Part shown: positions 1-11,775 of the stretch, in pieces
Numbering within the stretch: the first letter of the stretch is position 1
Layout: every line of letters begins with the position of its first letter
Assembly: GCA_007922195.1 (NCBI GenBank)
Contig: ML682014.1
Span: 1,303,027 to 1,367,026, forward strand
Length of the DNA stretch: 64,000 nt
Source: Podocnemis expansa
Taxonomy: Eukaryota > Chordata > Testudines > Podocnemididae
Reading direction: 5' to 3'
Made by a program: the position numbers and the translations under genes
The notes under the pieces: model-generated
The model's input: only the letters and a program-made list of their open reading frames with translations
Databases searched by the model: none
Told to the model about the DNA's origin: nothing

Positions 1-89
1 AGTTGCAACAACAGCGGGCACCACAACCCAGTATCTGAAACCTGTGAGCCAGGCCTGGGTCCCAACCCATGGTTTGAAAACAACTGCCT
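1..89. mobile_element. End fragment of a hAT-like repeat cut by the window edge
   Basis: The first 90 bases are GC-richer than what follows and end in GGTTTGAAAACAACTG. Read in reverse this resembles the CAGTTGTTTTCAAACC type of hAT terminus. The other end lies outside the window, so neither the target duplication nor the family can be checked. Confidence 0.3.
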
Positions 90-466
90 TACATACTACA
101 ATAATTGACAGTACAGAAAAATCTAAGATAGAAAGATTGACATGGACATTCTAGTTCAATTAAAATATTTTAAAATAAGCTTGCATTGATTTGCTTTTAT
201 TAAAATTAATTGTGTGACAGCAGCAGTTAAATTTCATGAGTGAAGAATTTTGGGTCACCATGTATATTGTTGGATTGGGAATTGAAATTTCATCTCAGTT
301 CTGAGCAAAAAAAGCAACAAAAGTACAATGCATCCCAGATAAATCAGAAAATGACACATTCAATTTGCACAACTTTTATTGCAACAGATCATTTATTTGT
401 TATTTTAAAGTGAAAAGCTAACCCATTATGTTTATCAACTCTCTCTTCTGTCAGCAACAAGGCATA
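90..466. other. AT-rich intergenic stretch, nothing recognised
   Basis: I see no open frame with protein-like composition, no terminal repeats and no RNA-gene boxes here. Confidence 0.5.
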
Positions 467-474
467 CTGTATGT

Positions 475-868
475 AAGTGGTTCCCAACCTGTGGTCTGGG
501 GACCCCCAGAGGTCCACGGACATGTTGTGGGGGGTCCACGGAGCCTCTCCCTACTGAGGCTGGAATCCAGCTCCCCGCGAGAGCTGCCTTTCCCCTCCTA
601 TGGCTGGATCCTGGAAGGGGGATGGGGCTGTGGCGGCTCCCCGGGAGAGGCAAGGGCAGGGGGCCATAGCTGCTGCAGCTCGGCACCCCTGCGCTGTAGG
701 CCACGGTGGCAGCAGTGCTGCTCACCGGCTGTCCCAGTGGCACCGCCAGAGTGATGCAGGCCGGAGTCTGCCCATGTGGGCCAGACTACATAAACAGCCG
801 GGTGGGGGCCACAAAAATTTTTTTTGTTAGAAAGGGGTCCCAAGCCTGAAAAAGGTTGGGAACCACTG
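475..868. mobile_element. Non-autonomous hAT element, GC-rich interior
   Basis: The ends are inverted copies (AGTGGTTCCCAACCT at the left, AGGTTGGGAACCACTG at the right), the usual hAT terminus CAGTGGTTCCCAACC. The flanks 467-474 (CTGTATGT) and 869-876 (CTGTACAT) match at 6 of 8 positions, as expected for an aged 8-bp hAT target duplication. The interior is much richer in G+C than its surroundings. Open frames run through it in several registers, but none resembles a transposase, so this copy would have needed a transposase from elsewhere. Confidence 0.75.
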
Positions 869-876
869 CTGTACAT

Positions 877-1900
877 CATACTGATGTTTCCTTTGATGGT
901 AGTGCTGGGTCACTGTCTAGAAGAGTGAAACCTTTTTCTATTGCCTCCTTTGTGTGCTAATAATGTTTTCTTAATTTGACACGTTTAGGTTCTTTCTTGT
1001 TTCAAGTCCCACCTGTGTCAGAAAAACAAGAGTCCGTGCAGCTTTATTTACTAAAAATGCAATGACTTTTCTTCTTCTTGCAAAATTTCAATTCTTTTGG
1101 CTTTGGAAAAGAAATCACTTTGGAAAAAGTACTTTCTTGAAATGATGACAAGAGCAACATTTTATTTCTTTGTAGAAAACAGGGACATTTGAAGACAGAA
1201 TTAACTACTTTGTTCTTTGTACAAATAAGTTTGAATTCCCAGATTCTTAAAACCATTAATCCATACTCACTTTTATTTTCTGAAGTTAAATATTTTAGAA
1301 AATGAAGTATTGTACTTGAAAGTTCTCTTAGAAAATACTTTTCCACCCATCATGTGTTCTACCTTTCTGATAATTTGCATGATAACTTAAGTGTATGGCT
1401 TTTCCTCATGAATATTTATTTGCACAAGGAACTGCAATACAAATAAACTCACAAAATTATAGCTCAGAATGCTGTTGTAAAGCAACTCTCCTTAGAGTGG
1501 ATACATATTCACCACAAGTGAAACGCAATGATCCAAAATTAATTGCACTAGTATAAATTTGGAATAACTGTTTATTTAATTCCACTCTGAGCTTCCCAGT
1601 GTGCTAGGAAACCCCAGTGCAGAGAGGTGACAGTAATGAATGTTCCTCCTACTTGATTTTTTGTGACAAATAAAGAGCATTGTATACCACAGAGGACATA
1701 CCTAGGGATCAGTTCCAAAGTGAAAGAATTCCTTGTGCTCCCCCTGCACCCGATATATTGGGGGTGGGATAACATGTAGCAGTGACAGAACTAAATCATC
1801 TTCTCTTCTCTTCAGGAAGTTTTTAATCCATGGGATAATGATCCTATCCAAGCCAATTGGAATACATTTGAAGAGTAAGGTTTGATTAGATACCATAGTG
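877..1900. other. AT-rich intergenic stretch, nothing recognised
   Basis: I find no recognisable gene, terminal repeat or RNA gene. Short open frames here have low-complexity, non-conserved composition. Confidence 0.45.
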
Positions 1901-2088
1901 CTGGGGTCTCAAACTCACGGCCTGAAGGCCACATGTGGCCCCTAAAGTTATTTCTTGCAGCCTGCAATGACACTATTGCTATCAATATGTGCAATAACAT
2001 TGTATGAAAAAGTTTCAGTGGTACCGCCCTTGGGCTACTGTACGAGTCCTCATGCAGCTCTCATGGTGATTTGAGTTTGAGACCCCTG
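1901..2088. mobile_element. hAT short element (GGGGTCTCAAACTC ends)
   Basis: The terminal inverted repeats are CTGGGGTCTCAAACTC on the left and GAGTTTGAGACCCCTG on the right, differing at one base. The same family occurs in the opposite layout at 26344-26525, where the 8-bp target duplication is clear. Here the flanks (CCATAGTG and CTGTAGCA) share only 4 of 8 bases, so this copy is older or its duplication has decayed. It has no coding capacity. Confidence 0.7.
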
Positions 2089-4474
2089 CTGTAGCAAACG
2101 CTAGACAAAACTCCCAAATACATTACAGCCTTTGCTTTCTTTTCATTGAATCAAAAATAGAATAAAATCAGAACTGCCAACCAACATTTGTCCTCTCTAT
2201 TTATGAAGCTCAAAAGAAATGCATTGCTATTGCCATTGTACATTGTGCAGCTCTGTTTGCCTGGAAGACGAGAATACTTTACCATCAACTTTGCAGGGCT
2301 GATTTTCAGACATGAGTGAAATTGCTTCTTTTGTAAAATTTACCCATCAATTGAATGGAGGAGTGGGATGATCTCAACTGACTTCAAACACTTTCTAGAA
2401 TGAAATTATCTTCCCACTTATCGTTCACTTTCATTTCTCCCTATGTCTCATGTTCTTTCTTTCAGAGAATGTCGAACTGTCTCTCTCTCTTCTATATTGT
2501 ATGTTTGCATATGAAATCCATCCATTCATGCAGTGACTATTTGCCACTACACTTCCTATCATCTTCCATATTTTAATTAATATTATGACATCATGCTTAC
2601 ACGTTCAGCAACAGAATTTTGTCCACCCCTCAATTAAAAACTTATTTTTTGTATATTTCAAGTGGCGAAATGCTGTATATGTTTCTAGATAATCTCATCA
2701 ATCTGTTTTTTCATACATATTCCTTTACTATGAAACTGTTTAGCAGACATGTTTTATAGTTTGAGGAATTTTTATTCTTCATGATATCATATTCTAATAG
2801 TTGCCACTCTTACCTGTCTGTATTACTAAACTGTCAAATACTTGCTATAGTTAAAATGAACATCCAAAAGTTTAAATATGAAATTTATCTAAAGCTATCC
2901 AAGCCAAATTAGAGGGAAATCTGACTAGAAAAAGTCTCTCTAATTTAGTGAAATGTTCATATTCCAGCTGAGAAAGAAGCAGTTTCTTCTCTCATGAGAT
3001 TTCTTCTTCCTCTCTCAGCTCACATCAGGAAGTAACTGACAATTGCAAACAGACCATAACTATGATATCAGCTACATGTAAGAAGGAGTTGGCTTAGTTG
3101 CCTGTTGGTGAAGGTTCTTATGATTAAGTGGGCATAGCATTTGGTTCAAGAGAACACTGGCTGTACCAGCCCAAATTGTCAACTTTCCCTTTACAAATTG
3201 CTTTATCATCATCCATAAGAGAATAAACCCCCTAGATAAATAGTACAGACAACACGGGTAAAAACAAACTTCACAAGTCTTCCTGATCAGCCAATATTCT
3301 TACGTGTTTTATGTTATGGCCCAAAGTACATTAAAAGCAGACTATGACACATGTGAAAGTGTGAATTTAAAGGCTATCCAATATTGTGAATTTTCTCAGA
3401 TTATCAGTTATAAGAACATCTCTGCTAACTTTGTGCTGTGAAAATTCAGTGTTCAATACGTTTACAATTTCTCAACTGCTAAATGGTGCTGAGTACTCTA
3501 AACTGTTGCATATTAAGCTTCAGATACACCTTGGTTCAGGACTCTTCCATGTGTGTCTGTGCCTGTGCATGTGTGAGAGAGCAAGAGGTATTCTTGTGCT
3601 TCTTTATATTTTTATTGTTTCACACTTTGTATGAATGGTGATTTAGTTCAATGGATTAAAATACTGTAGGTTCCAAAGATGCCACTAGTACTATTATAAA
3701 ACAAACAGAACCCAAATGTAGAATGAGAGAAAAGAGACAAAACCTTATGAGAGCACTAAGATACAGGGTCAGAGCCTCAGATAGTTTGAATTGCCATCAC
3801 TCCACTGATCAACATACACCAGAAGATCTGGCCCATAACAACATTTAAATTTCAGAGCTTTCCTCACTTTCAAGTGCTCAGAAGCTGCAAACATGCGCTA
3901 AGAAGTATGGCTGCACAGAATGTATGACAGCTCCATGACCATTATACAATCCTTCCAAGGATCACTGATGTATTTATAAAATTGATAAACCATATCAATA
4001 ACCATATTGATAAAATTAACTATGATTAAAGACTGTTGAATAACAGGATCAATTGGAATTATTTAGTCAGAGATTAGTACAGCATTATACAGAATACTGA
4101 AAGAACAGATCTATTACCAACCTTTATTGTCAGACCAAAAGTTAGATCTGAGTCCCTCCTTCATTGCAGCTGTAGGGACATGACAGCTTTCACTCACCCA
4201 TCTAAGTTCCCATACCAGTATGATTATAAAGGGTTTTCAAAGAAAACCTCTTTTACCAAAAGAAATATGTATTGATGTCATTTCTATACATTCTCGGTTT
4301 ACCTAAGTTATGTGTAAACGTACAGTCTTGGTTTACCTGATTTATGTGTAAAAGTATAATCATTTACAGATAAGAGGACTAAAAATACATTTCAGTGGCT
4401 CTTTCTTCCCCCATAATTATTCTTGCCTGTCTGCTGTAACACTTATCCTTTATCCAGTCCTGATGTTTATATTT
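2089..4474. other. AT-rich intergenic stretch, nothing recognised
   Basis: This is about 2.4 kb of AT-rich sequence with no repeat family I can name and no protein-like open frame. A purine-pyrimidine run TGTGTCTGTGCCTGTGCATG occurs near 3553. Confidence 0.4.
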
Positions 4475-4528
4475 ACACACACACAAACTGGAAAAATGGA
4501 TGAAGGGTGTGTGTGTGTGTGTGTGTGT
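4475..4528. repeat. (AC)n and (GT)n pair forming a potential hairpin
   Basis: A short ACACACACACA run (4475-4485) is followed 21 bases later by a (GT)n run of about 22 bases (4507-4528). The two are complementary and could pair as a stem with a short loop. This is simple-sequence DNA with no evidence of function. Confidence 0.7.
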
Positions 4529-4688
4529 AAATTATATACATATATATGGAAACTTGCTAAGTGATAATGTATATATTAAAGAAATGATTTATCAGACTCC
4601 CTGGAGTTCTGTGGACATAGAGGCACCCACAATTGTTAAATACAATCTAACACACAGAATTCCCAATAGATTTACTTTCAAGAACCAG

Positions 4689-4837
4689 GTTCCAAAGGGC
4701 AGCCATGTTAGTCTACTTCAGCAAAAAAAGCAAAGAATCCTGTGGCACTGAAAGACTAACAGATTTAAAGTGCATGGGATAAATCAATCTGTTAATTTTT
4801 AAGTGCCACAGGACTCCTTGCTGGTTTCTTTTCTCCC
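4689..4837. mobile_element. Penelope-like element terminus, inverted (tail-to-tail) insertion
   Basis: The left half reads as the reverse complement of the shared Penelope-like 3' end (TTCCAAAGGGCAGCCATG, then AGACTAACAGATTT). The right half is the same end in forward orientation (CTGTTAATTTTTAAGTGCCA, then GGACTCCTTG). The outer flanks 4679-4688 (CAAGAACCAG) and 4838-4847 (CAAGGACCAG) match at 9 of 10 bases and look like a target-site duplication. Family assignment comes from the copy at 25564-26748, where this sequence lies downstream of a GIY-YIG coding remnant. Confidence 0.7.
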
Positions 4838-4847
4838 CAAGGACCAG

Positions 4848-5835
4848 AGTTCAGAGTCTTAGAATTCAACATATTCTTTGTTAATATATCAAAGATTCTA
4901 AAGAATATTTGATTTGTAAGTTAAATAAAAAGTAAAGGAATAATTGCCAAATATTAAGCCTAACAGGTACTAACTGGAGCAAAGCAGAAAAAGACCCATT
5001 CCTCCTCCCTGTGGCCAGTGAGGGTGGATGCTCCAGTAGGTCCCTCTCCATGAGTGTGGCTGTCAACAACAGTGCATGAATAAATTCAGTGGGAAGGGCA
5101 GAAAATGCAGGAGGGGGGTGGACAAGGATGCATCAATGCAATGGGGTGGGTGCCGTCCCTGCTCCCCAAAGGCTGTGCAATGCTGCAGCTATTGCCCCAT
5201 AAAGACATTACTCAGCACCTTTCCCCTCCCACCACAAGCAAACAGAGGAAGCCAATTTAACCTGCAGTGGCTTCACCTAGTGGATCAGACAAGGACACAC
5301 CCATCCAGTTTGCAGCCTCACAGCCCTGAAAGAGAAAGCAGATAGCAGGGGGTGTAGGAGTCAGGTTTTGTACATTTTCTGATTCATCTCTAATAGATTC
5401 CCAAAAAGATCACCTTAACAGAAGACTTTGGCGTATCAATGATAATCCTGGCTGAATTATCATAAATATGGCAACAAAAACAATCTTTGCAATACCACTA
5501 ATTACAACAGCATGCTAATTTAGGGCCAGATTCTGCTGCTGGCTCCACACAGTCGCTTGCAGCTCATGCTTTCCCCTGGAGAGGGGAAAAGAACAGTTCA
5601 GAAGGGGCCGATGAGTTTGGGAGAAATGAGCTATATCTGCATCTCCCCACCTGGCTGTTCTCAGAGACCTAGGACATGCCTGGTCTCCCATTGCCAGGTC
5701 AATGAGCTGTTGCTAAATGAGGCACTCCTCAATCTGATAATACATTATAGCTCACCTAGTACTTTATTTTTCCTCTTTCCTAGCGCAGTGTGCCTCCACC
5801 CCATGAGTAGATAAGAACCTACTGGGGGAGCTAGC
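4848..5835. other. Intergenic stretch, nothing firmly recognised
   Basis: The sequence is mixed. A moderately GC-rich patch at 5000-5350 has no recognised family. A GGGCCAGATTCTGCTG motif near 5523 resembles the ends of palindromic short elements common in amniotes, but no partner end is seen. Confidence 0.35.
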
Positions 5836-5925
5836 TGAAAGAATTATCTCATTAGCTCAGGCCATCAAGGTTTATGCCTTTAGTTCTGACAATCCCAGGT
5901 TCAAACCCTAATGACAAACCACGTA
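5836..5925 (+). repeat. tRNA-like SINE relic
   Basis: The sequence has an A-box-like TTAGCTCAGGCC (about 5852) and, 40-45 bases downstream, a clean B-box GGTTCAAACCC (about 5900). This is the spacing of an RNA polymerase III internal promoter. No clean cloverleaf can be drawn and no 3' tail is evident, so a decayed tRNA-derived SINE or tRNA pseudogene is more likely than a working tRNA gene. The boxes could also be coincidental. Confidence 0.35.
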
Positions 5926-6275
5926 AGAGATGTTAATGTTGGTAACATTATTGCAACAGATTTATACAAATGTTTAAGAAGAAATCACAAAAATTCTCCC
6001 AAAACAATGTAGACTAATTTTTACATTTTACTCTTTAAAAACTCCAAGATGTTCCAGGGGCCTCCTCCTGAAAGCTGTTCTTCCTGTCACAGTGAAATCT
6101 GACCTAAAGTCCCTGGATGAGACTCTAAGTTGCCAGTGTGATATTAAGTCCCACAATTCACAAAGTGTCCTGCTTATCTTCAGGAATGTATTTGACAGGA
6201 ATCTGGCATTCAAATTGGTCAGAACATTTTCAGTAATTTTTTAAATTAAAATATGCTGATTTGTCAAATCTGAAC
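5926..6275. other. AT-rich intergenic stretch, nothing recognised
   Basis: No gene or repeat signature was identified. Confidence 0.4.
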
Positions 6276-6287
6276 CATATGTAGAGA

Positions 6288-6671
6288 GGAAAAAAAAACA
6301 AAAAGTCTTGTGGCACTTAAAGACTAACAGATTTATTTATCACATGAGCTTTCGTGAGAGAAAATCCCACTTCGTCAGATGCTTTCAAGAGGGGGAATTT
6401 ACAGAATTGGATGAAAATAAATGCAGGGGAATTACAAATGCTTACATTGTTACAAATGCTCTGATTTGCTGTTGCAGCATGACAATGTCTTACACTCCCC
6501 TGCATTTATTTTCATCCAATTCTGTAAGTTCCCCCTCTTCAAAGCATCTGACGAAGTGGGATTTTCTCCCACAAAAGCTCATGCGATAAATAAATCTGTT
6601 AGTCTTTAAGTGCCACAAGACTCCTGGCTTTTTTTGCTTTACTAAACTAACATGGCTGCCCCTTTGGAACA
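6288..6671. mobile_element. Penelope-like element terminus, inverted insertion with ~126-bp arms
   Basis: The left arm (about 6305-6430) is the reverse complement of the right arm (about 6496-6621). Each contains the family core (CTGTTAGTCTTTAAGTGCCA on the right arm). A spacer of about 65 bp separates them. The right end continues to GGCTGCCCCTTTGGAA. The left end stops short in an A-rich run just beyond the AGTCTTGTGGCAC motif. Flanks 6276-6287 (CATATGTAGAGA) and 6672-6683 (CATACGTAGAAA) match at 10 of 12, consistent with one integration event. Open frames in both arms encode SDEVGF..TKAH-like peptides, but these are translations of the repeat and not genes. Confidence 0.75.
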
Positions 6672-6683
6672 TACGTAGAAAGA

Positions 6684-7759
6684 TATTTCTATCAAAATAT
6701 TTTTCTATGGGAAGGTTTCCGAAATCTAGGATGGAATCTCTGGTCACTTCCAGAGAGAGAGAGAAATAGAGACTTGATCAAATAAAAACTTGATATTTTA
6801 GGTTTGAAAAGTGATGTTTTGACACAATTTCATACTGCAAAATCTTCTGAAAGGGTTTCTTTTTTCCCTCCCAATGGGAAGCAAATAACATTCTGAAATC
6901 TCAAAATTATCACAAAATGTTTTTTTCTATGGCTTCTTCTACTAGTAATCAAATCACCATTATTTATGTGCAATGTGGATGAGTAAATGTTATTAAGAGA
7001 ATCTGAACCATTTCACTGCATGATTTCTTTTGTATTTCAGCTGATTAAATTTAATATTGCACCAATGTGATTTTTTTGCACTCAGTCATACTGGCCTCGT
7101 TTTTACACATCTTATTAATACTTGAATGATTTTCATAGTTGGGAGTCCAAAGATCAGGAGAAGAATCTTTCTTCAGATACCATCACATCTGAGTCTCTGG
7201 GTTTGGGAAGACAAGTGAATTCTTGCCAGACATAAATTATTTTCTTGTATAATCTGAAATTCAGGGGACCTTAGTCCAATAGAAGTAGGTCAAGCTTAGA
7301 CCTTGATCTGCCTTCAAGTTATGTATTAAATAAGTTTCAGGAAGAAGTTTGTGATTTCTCCTCTATCTAATGCTAGAACAGCGCAGCTGAACAAAGTTTG
7401 CACATTATGTCTAAGAGGACATATGTTCAGGGACATTGAGCACATCCTGTTGGATTTACTTTAATAAAGGCACTTGGTACCATATGCATGGGGGCTATTT
7501 ATTTAGTTAGAATGGGTCTATTTTGGGATTGTTGCCTCACTATTTGTAATGAACAGGCTTTGTCTAGTAGACTCTTTCTTCCTCACAGGGCTAATATTCC
7601 CACTGGGCGTATGGTGGAAGATGAATCTACCAACAACGTCACTTCTGCAGCAAAATTTCAAACTGTTCAAAGAACAGGAGCCAATGGAGTTGTTAAAATG
7701 CCTGGCAACACTGAAAATCTCTTCATTCTGAACCCATTCTAAATGGGAGGCACCTTATG
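6684..7759. other. AT-rich intergenic stretch, nothing recognised
   Basis: About 1.1 kb lacks terminal repeats or protein-like frames I can recognise. Overlapping frames of 84 and 60 codons near 7490-7740 show no known domain. Confidence 0.4.
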
Positions 7760-7767
7760 GTCTGGAA

Positions 7768-7945
7768 CAGTGGTTCTCAACCTTTCGTGGGTCACACCAC
7801 ACTTGGCAGCTCATTGCAACTCCACAGGACACACTAGCCTACCCCCATCAGGCTAAAACCAGCCATCTTCCTGGCTCTCCACAACACACTTACCACTGTG
7901 TGACAACACGATAATGTATCCCAACACAGTGGTTGAGAACCACTG
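7768..7945. mobile_element. hAT short element (CAGTGGTTCTCAACC ends)
   Basis: Its inverted ends, CAGTGGTTCTCAACC and GGTTGAGAACCACTG, are perfect over 15 bases. The flanking octamers 7760-7767 (GTCTGGAA) and 7946-7953 (GTCTGTAA) match at 7 of 8, a good hAT target duplication. The element is 178 bp, non-coding, and of the same general terminus class as 475-868. Confidence 0.85.
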
Positions 7946-7953
7946 GTCTGTAA

Positions 7954-8499
7954 TATACAACCATTTCAGAAAGGAAGAGACACTAAAGCACTGAAAACGT
8001 CTCTTTAAAGTGTTCATGGTTTTCTTTGCAGCAGAGAGAAACTGAGAAAGAAGACATTGTTTCTTAGCCCAAAACTTTTACTGACTGATTTCCTTCACTG
8101 AATTTATAAATAAGGCAGAAAGAAACAGAGAGTGCAAAAAGAGTGTATAAACAGAGAACTCCTAAAATGAGTCTTAAACCACAAGCAAATCAAAAAAATT
8201 ATGTTCTATTGGGATATACTGATGTTTATACCACAGCAGCAATGTTAAATATGTACTGTAGTCTTTTCCTCTAGTCAATTTTTTTATTAACTTTAAGTTG
8301 GGGAAGATGATGCAGATATGAGGAACTCCCTTGTCATTTTTATTATATACCTGAATGTGAATTCAGATGCTTTTAAAGATGCCAGAGGTATGGACCTGTG
8401 AAAGAAAGTCCCATTTAACTACAGACTAGGCATAATGAAGACCCAGACTCAGTGAATCTTCTTCCATTCTGACCCAATAAATGGTTTCATCTCTGACAG
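7954..8499. other. AT-rich intergenic stretch, nothing recognised
   Basis: No gene, RNA gene or named repeat was recognised. Confidence 0.4.
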
Positions 8500-8842
8500 A
8501 CTTAAAGACTAACAAATTTATTTATTGCATGAGCTTTCATGGGAGAAAATCCCACTTCATCAGATGCTTTGACCTCTCCTTCAATTTTGTGCTGTTTCCC
8601 CAAGTTTGAATCTTAACAACTGCTTTTATTTGCTGTTACAGACTGACCTGATCCCATGACTTATACTCCCCTGCATTTATTTTCCTCCCATTCTGCAAGT
8701 TCCCGCATCTTCAAAGCATCTGATGAAGTGGGATTTTCTCCCACAAAAGCTCATGCGATAAAAAGATTTGTTAGTCTTTAAATGCCACAGGACTCCTTGT
8801 TTGTTTTGCTGAACTAAACTAACATAGCTACCCCTTTGGAAC
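8500..8842. mobile_element. Penelope-like element terminus, inverted, unequal arms
   Basis: The left arm (8500-8571) is the reverse complement of 8715-8790 on the right. The forward arm is longer (8572-8842). It carries the region seen upstream of the tail in the 25.6-26.7 kb copy (TGCTGTTTCCC, TTAACAACTGC, CCCTGCATTTATTTTC) and ends in CCCCTTTGGAAC. Unlike the other inverted copies, I could not find a convincing direct repeat at the two edges. The left end is truncated at CTTAAAGACTAAC. Confidence 0.65.
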
Positions 8843-9891
8843 TTATTAAACATTTCTTCCCCAGGTAGATACTTACAGGCTATAATCAAGCCACTTTTTA
8901 ACCTCTTCCTTGTTAGACTCAAAGAGCTTAATGTATTTAATTTAAGGCCTGTTTTCTATACCTTTCTTGTTTTATAAATATTATTCTTGAATTGTGGGCA
9001 GCAGAACTGGATGCATGGATTTCCAGAAGTGGTTATACTGGTGCTGAATACAGAGTTACTCCTACTCAAGATTCCTCTGTTCATATAGCCAAGAATCACC
9101 TCAGCTATTTTGACCATTACATCCATTCTGAGCTCATGTTCGGCTGATTATCCAACACAACCACGAGCTCTTTTTGAAAGCCACTGTTTCCCAAGATGTA
9201 CATTTACATTTAGATGAATTCAAATATTATTGTTTAGTTGCACCCAGCTTACCAAACTATTCACTGAGACAAGAAATTGGCCCAGAACTTTATCTAAACT
9301 AAGCATCTTTTACAGCTCAGATAGCATCATGAAAGAAGTGGTGACGATAACTCACTTCAAACCATATTTATCATAACAGTCATAGTTTCAATGAACGATA
9401 CAATATAATAAACAGTTCAGTCAGTAGGCTGCTGACCAAAACAATAAAATCAGTTGAGAGATAACCATAGCACAGGTACAGGGGTTTAGCAGTGGAGATG
9501 ATGAAAACAAGATGAGTCTCAACAGGAAGCACTGAGAGTTGCAAGTGATAAGTTGGCTGATAAAACAACACAAATGACTATAATATTCAGCTACACACAA
9601 ACACCACATGATCATGCTGGGAACAGACCATTAGAACAGTAGAGCCTGGAGAAGTGCTTTCTGACATGGAAAACCTTGGTGGAAAGAATAGTTGGGTGTG
9701 TGGGTCCTTCAGTTTATTGGTAGACAGTAGCGACCACAAGGAAGGAGAACAACTGGACCCAGAAGTAGTTAAAAGGATTGGGGGGGAGGATTTCAACAAT
9801 GTATTTAGATGTTGTGGCTATTTTTCCTAAAATGTTTCTGTTTGCAGATTCTGTGTAGGTATCCTGGAGCTGAGTAGAGGTCACTTATGAT
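8843..9891. other. Intergenic stretch, nothing recognised
   Basis: About 1 kb shows no recognisable element. Open frames on the - strand near 9380-9800 (60-70 codons) are Leu/Ser-rich without a domain signature. Confidence 0.4.
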
Positions 9892-10055
9892 CAATGTTCC
9901 CTCTGATTTTTCATAGGCATGTGCACAAAAAATTTCTTTGTATGTGCTAATATTTAGCACTGTTGAAATTCTTTATGAACGCTTTATTTTGTTGTGTGCA
10001 CGGGCTTCATGACCTGTGTGCACGCACACATGCACACAGCTTAGAGGGAACAGTT
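9892..10055. mobile_element. hAT-like short element (TGTTCCCTCT ends)
   Basis: The left end is CAATGTTCCCTCTGA and the right end TTAGAGGGAACAGTT, an imperfect inverted pair of the widespread CAGTGTTCCCTCTAA type. The interior contains alternating purine-pyrimidine runs (TGTGCACGCACACATGCACA). The flanking octamers match poorly (3 of 8), so the target duplication is not supported here. Confidence 0.6.
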
Positions 10056-10063
10056 ACAATGTA

Positions 10064-11274
10064 TCGACAGAGAGGTGAAGTGTAAAAGGGAGAGGCAACA
10101 CGGGGAACTGAAGGTGCTCTGAAAGAATTAAGAGATGTTGGCTACAGACCAGGAAGCAGGGGTACAGAAGAAATGGGTCAGAAAAGATTTAACATGTCTG
10201 AGCAGCCCAAGAATACACTTAAAATAAACCATCCCCTGACTGCACAGGTATAATTGCTAATGTCTTTCATATATATTACTATTTCTGGTCTCTCAATAGT
10301 GTTCACACATATTAAAGATCTACTGTACTGTCAAATACTATATCGCAGAGATGGAGGGAAATATATGCAAATGGACAAACCAGCACCATCAGAGTAAGTG
10401 ATCAGATAATTGTTGCTACCTCAAGCACCAGCCAAGAAGACTACTAAAATAAATCTCCCAGTTGCCCAGTCTATTAATATGGAATACCTTAAATGAGAAC
10501 AGATGGCTCTAAGTTTGGCTGCTTCCTCCAAAACTTTCGAAACATCATGACAGAACTGTGTGATGCTGCCTTATCTCATTTGCCTTTTTTATTTTTACTC
10601 AAAAAGGACACTTCCAACTGTTGATGAATATTCAGGATATTAAGCAAACAGAAGGGCATCACATTAACAATTAAGTCACTTATTTTAATGTATACTAGAT
10701 ATAGATCCAGATACATACACTGAAATATATAAATAAAGTGAAAAAAGCAATGGCAGATGGTGCTGGCCTTACAGGGCCCAAACCCCAAATCCCAGTACCA
10801 CAGCCTCGGATCCACCATGGTGGCAAACTTATGGGCCTCGAGCCCCAAGCCCCAGCACCACAGCCCCAGGTCTCTTCTCAGGCCAGCAGTGCTCCTGGAA
10901 AAAAGTCTCTCTTCTACATTAATCATGTAATTTACATGATAAGAAGTTCATGTATCAGTGCCATGTTTAATTTATTCAGGGAGAGGACTACTTCCAAGTA
11001 TTTCTACATCTCCTCTCACAACAGAGCCCCAACGCCAAGTGGATGCTTTGAGGATTATAATACATAAATAACAACAACTAGTAACAATATAAACTACCTT
11101 CGAAATCAGTGAACAAAATGTATGCCTGTAAACCCAGTACATTATTCCATCCTGACATACTGTATTTTACATCGTAGCATAAAATACAGGCTGCAATGAA
11201 CTGCTGAGCAATCACACAGCCCCACTAAACTCAATACTGCCCATGTGCTATTGACTAGGGAAGGAATCAGTTGC
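10064..11274. other. Intergenic stretch with a small GC-rich tandem patch
   Basis: The only structure seen is at about 10775-10875. There a block containing CCCCAAATCCCAGTACCACAG is followed by a diverged copy, CCCCAAGCCCCAGCACCACAG, about 65-70 bases downstream. It is Pro/Gln-rich when translated and is more likely a minisatellite relic than coding DNA. Confidence 0.4.
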
Positions 11275-11285
11275 AGAAAACATAT

Positions 11286-11764
11286 GAAGTGGGATTTTCT
11301 CTTATAAAAGCTCATGTGATAAATAAATTTGTCAATCTTTAGGGCTATGTCTACACCAAAAATCTTACTTCAGACTTGGTTAGTCCAAACTAAGTAGTTC
11401 GAAAGTTAGTTTGAACTAAGCGCCTTTTTTAGTTCCAACTAACTTTTTAGTTATCACAGCTAGTTCAAACTAAAAGTTCGAACTAAAAAAAAGTGTTTAG
11501 ATTGAACTAACCTCTAGTTTGAACTTATTTGGTTCGAACTAGCATGAACTAAAACTGCAAATTAGTTTGAACTAAGCAGTTAGTTTGGACTAACAATTTT
11601 TTAGTTCAGACTAGGCAAATCCTAGTGTAGACAGGGTTCAAATTAGTTCAGACTAAGCTTGCTTAGTCTGAACTAATTGGTTAGTGTAGGCATAGCCTAA
11701 AAGTGTCACAGGACTCCTTGTTCATTTTGCTGAACTAGACTAACATGGCTACCCCTTTGGAACT
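11286..11764 (+). mobile_element. Penelope-like 3' end, simple orientation, split by a Harbinger-like MITE
   Basis: The two halves (11286-11341 and 11698-11764) join into one ordinary forward copy of the family tail, from GAAGTGGGATTTTCTC to CCCCTTTGGAACT. The flanks 11275-11285 and 11765-11775 are identical (AGAAAACATAT), an 11-bp target duplication. This is the only Penelope-like copy in the window without an inverted partner arm. It is 5'-truncated, as expected for reverse-transcribed insertions. Confidence 0.8.
11342..11697. mobile_element. Harbinger-like MITE inserted in a Penelope-like tail
   Basis: Its inverted ends are GGGCTATGTCTACACC and GTGTAGGCATAGCC, with an interior rich in TTAGTTCGAACTAA-like palindromes. 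It interrupts the tail motif between CTTTA and AAAGTG, with TA on both sides, which fits a 2-3-bp A/T target duplication such as the TWA typical of PIF/Harbinger. It is non-coding. Family placement rests on the shared ends with the coding element at 47098-50785. Confidence 0.75.
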
Positions 11765-11775
11765 AGAAAACATAT

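Noticed and set aside
5836..5925. Functional tRNA gene
   Set aside because: A- and B-box-like motifs are present, but a complete acceptor stem and anticodon arm cannot be drawn, and there is no clear terminator. Kept only as a SINE relic.
6317..6609. Paired open frames encoding similar SDEVGF..TKAH peptides on opposite strands
   Set aside because: Both are translations of the same Penelope-like untranslated tail, present here as an inverted repeat.
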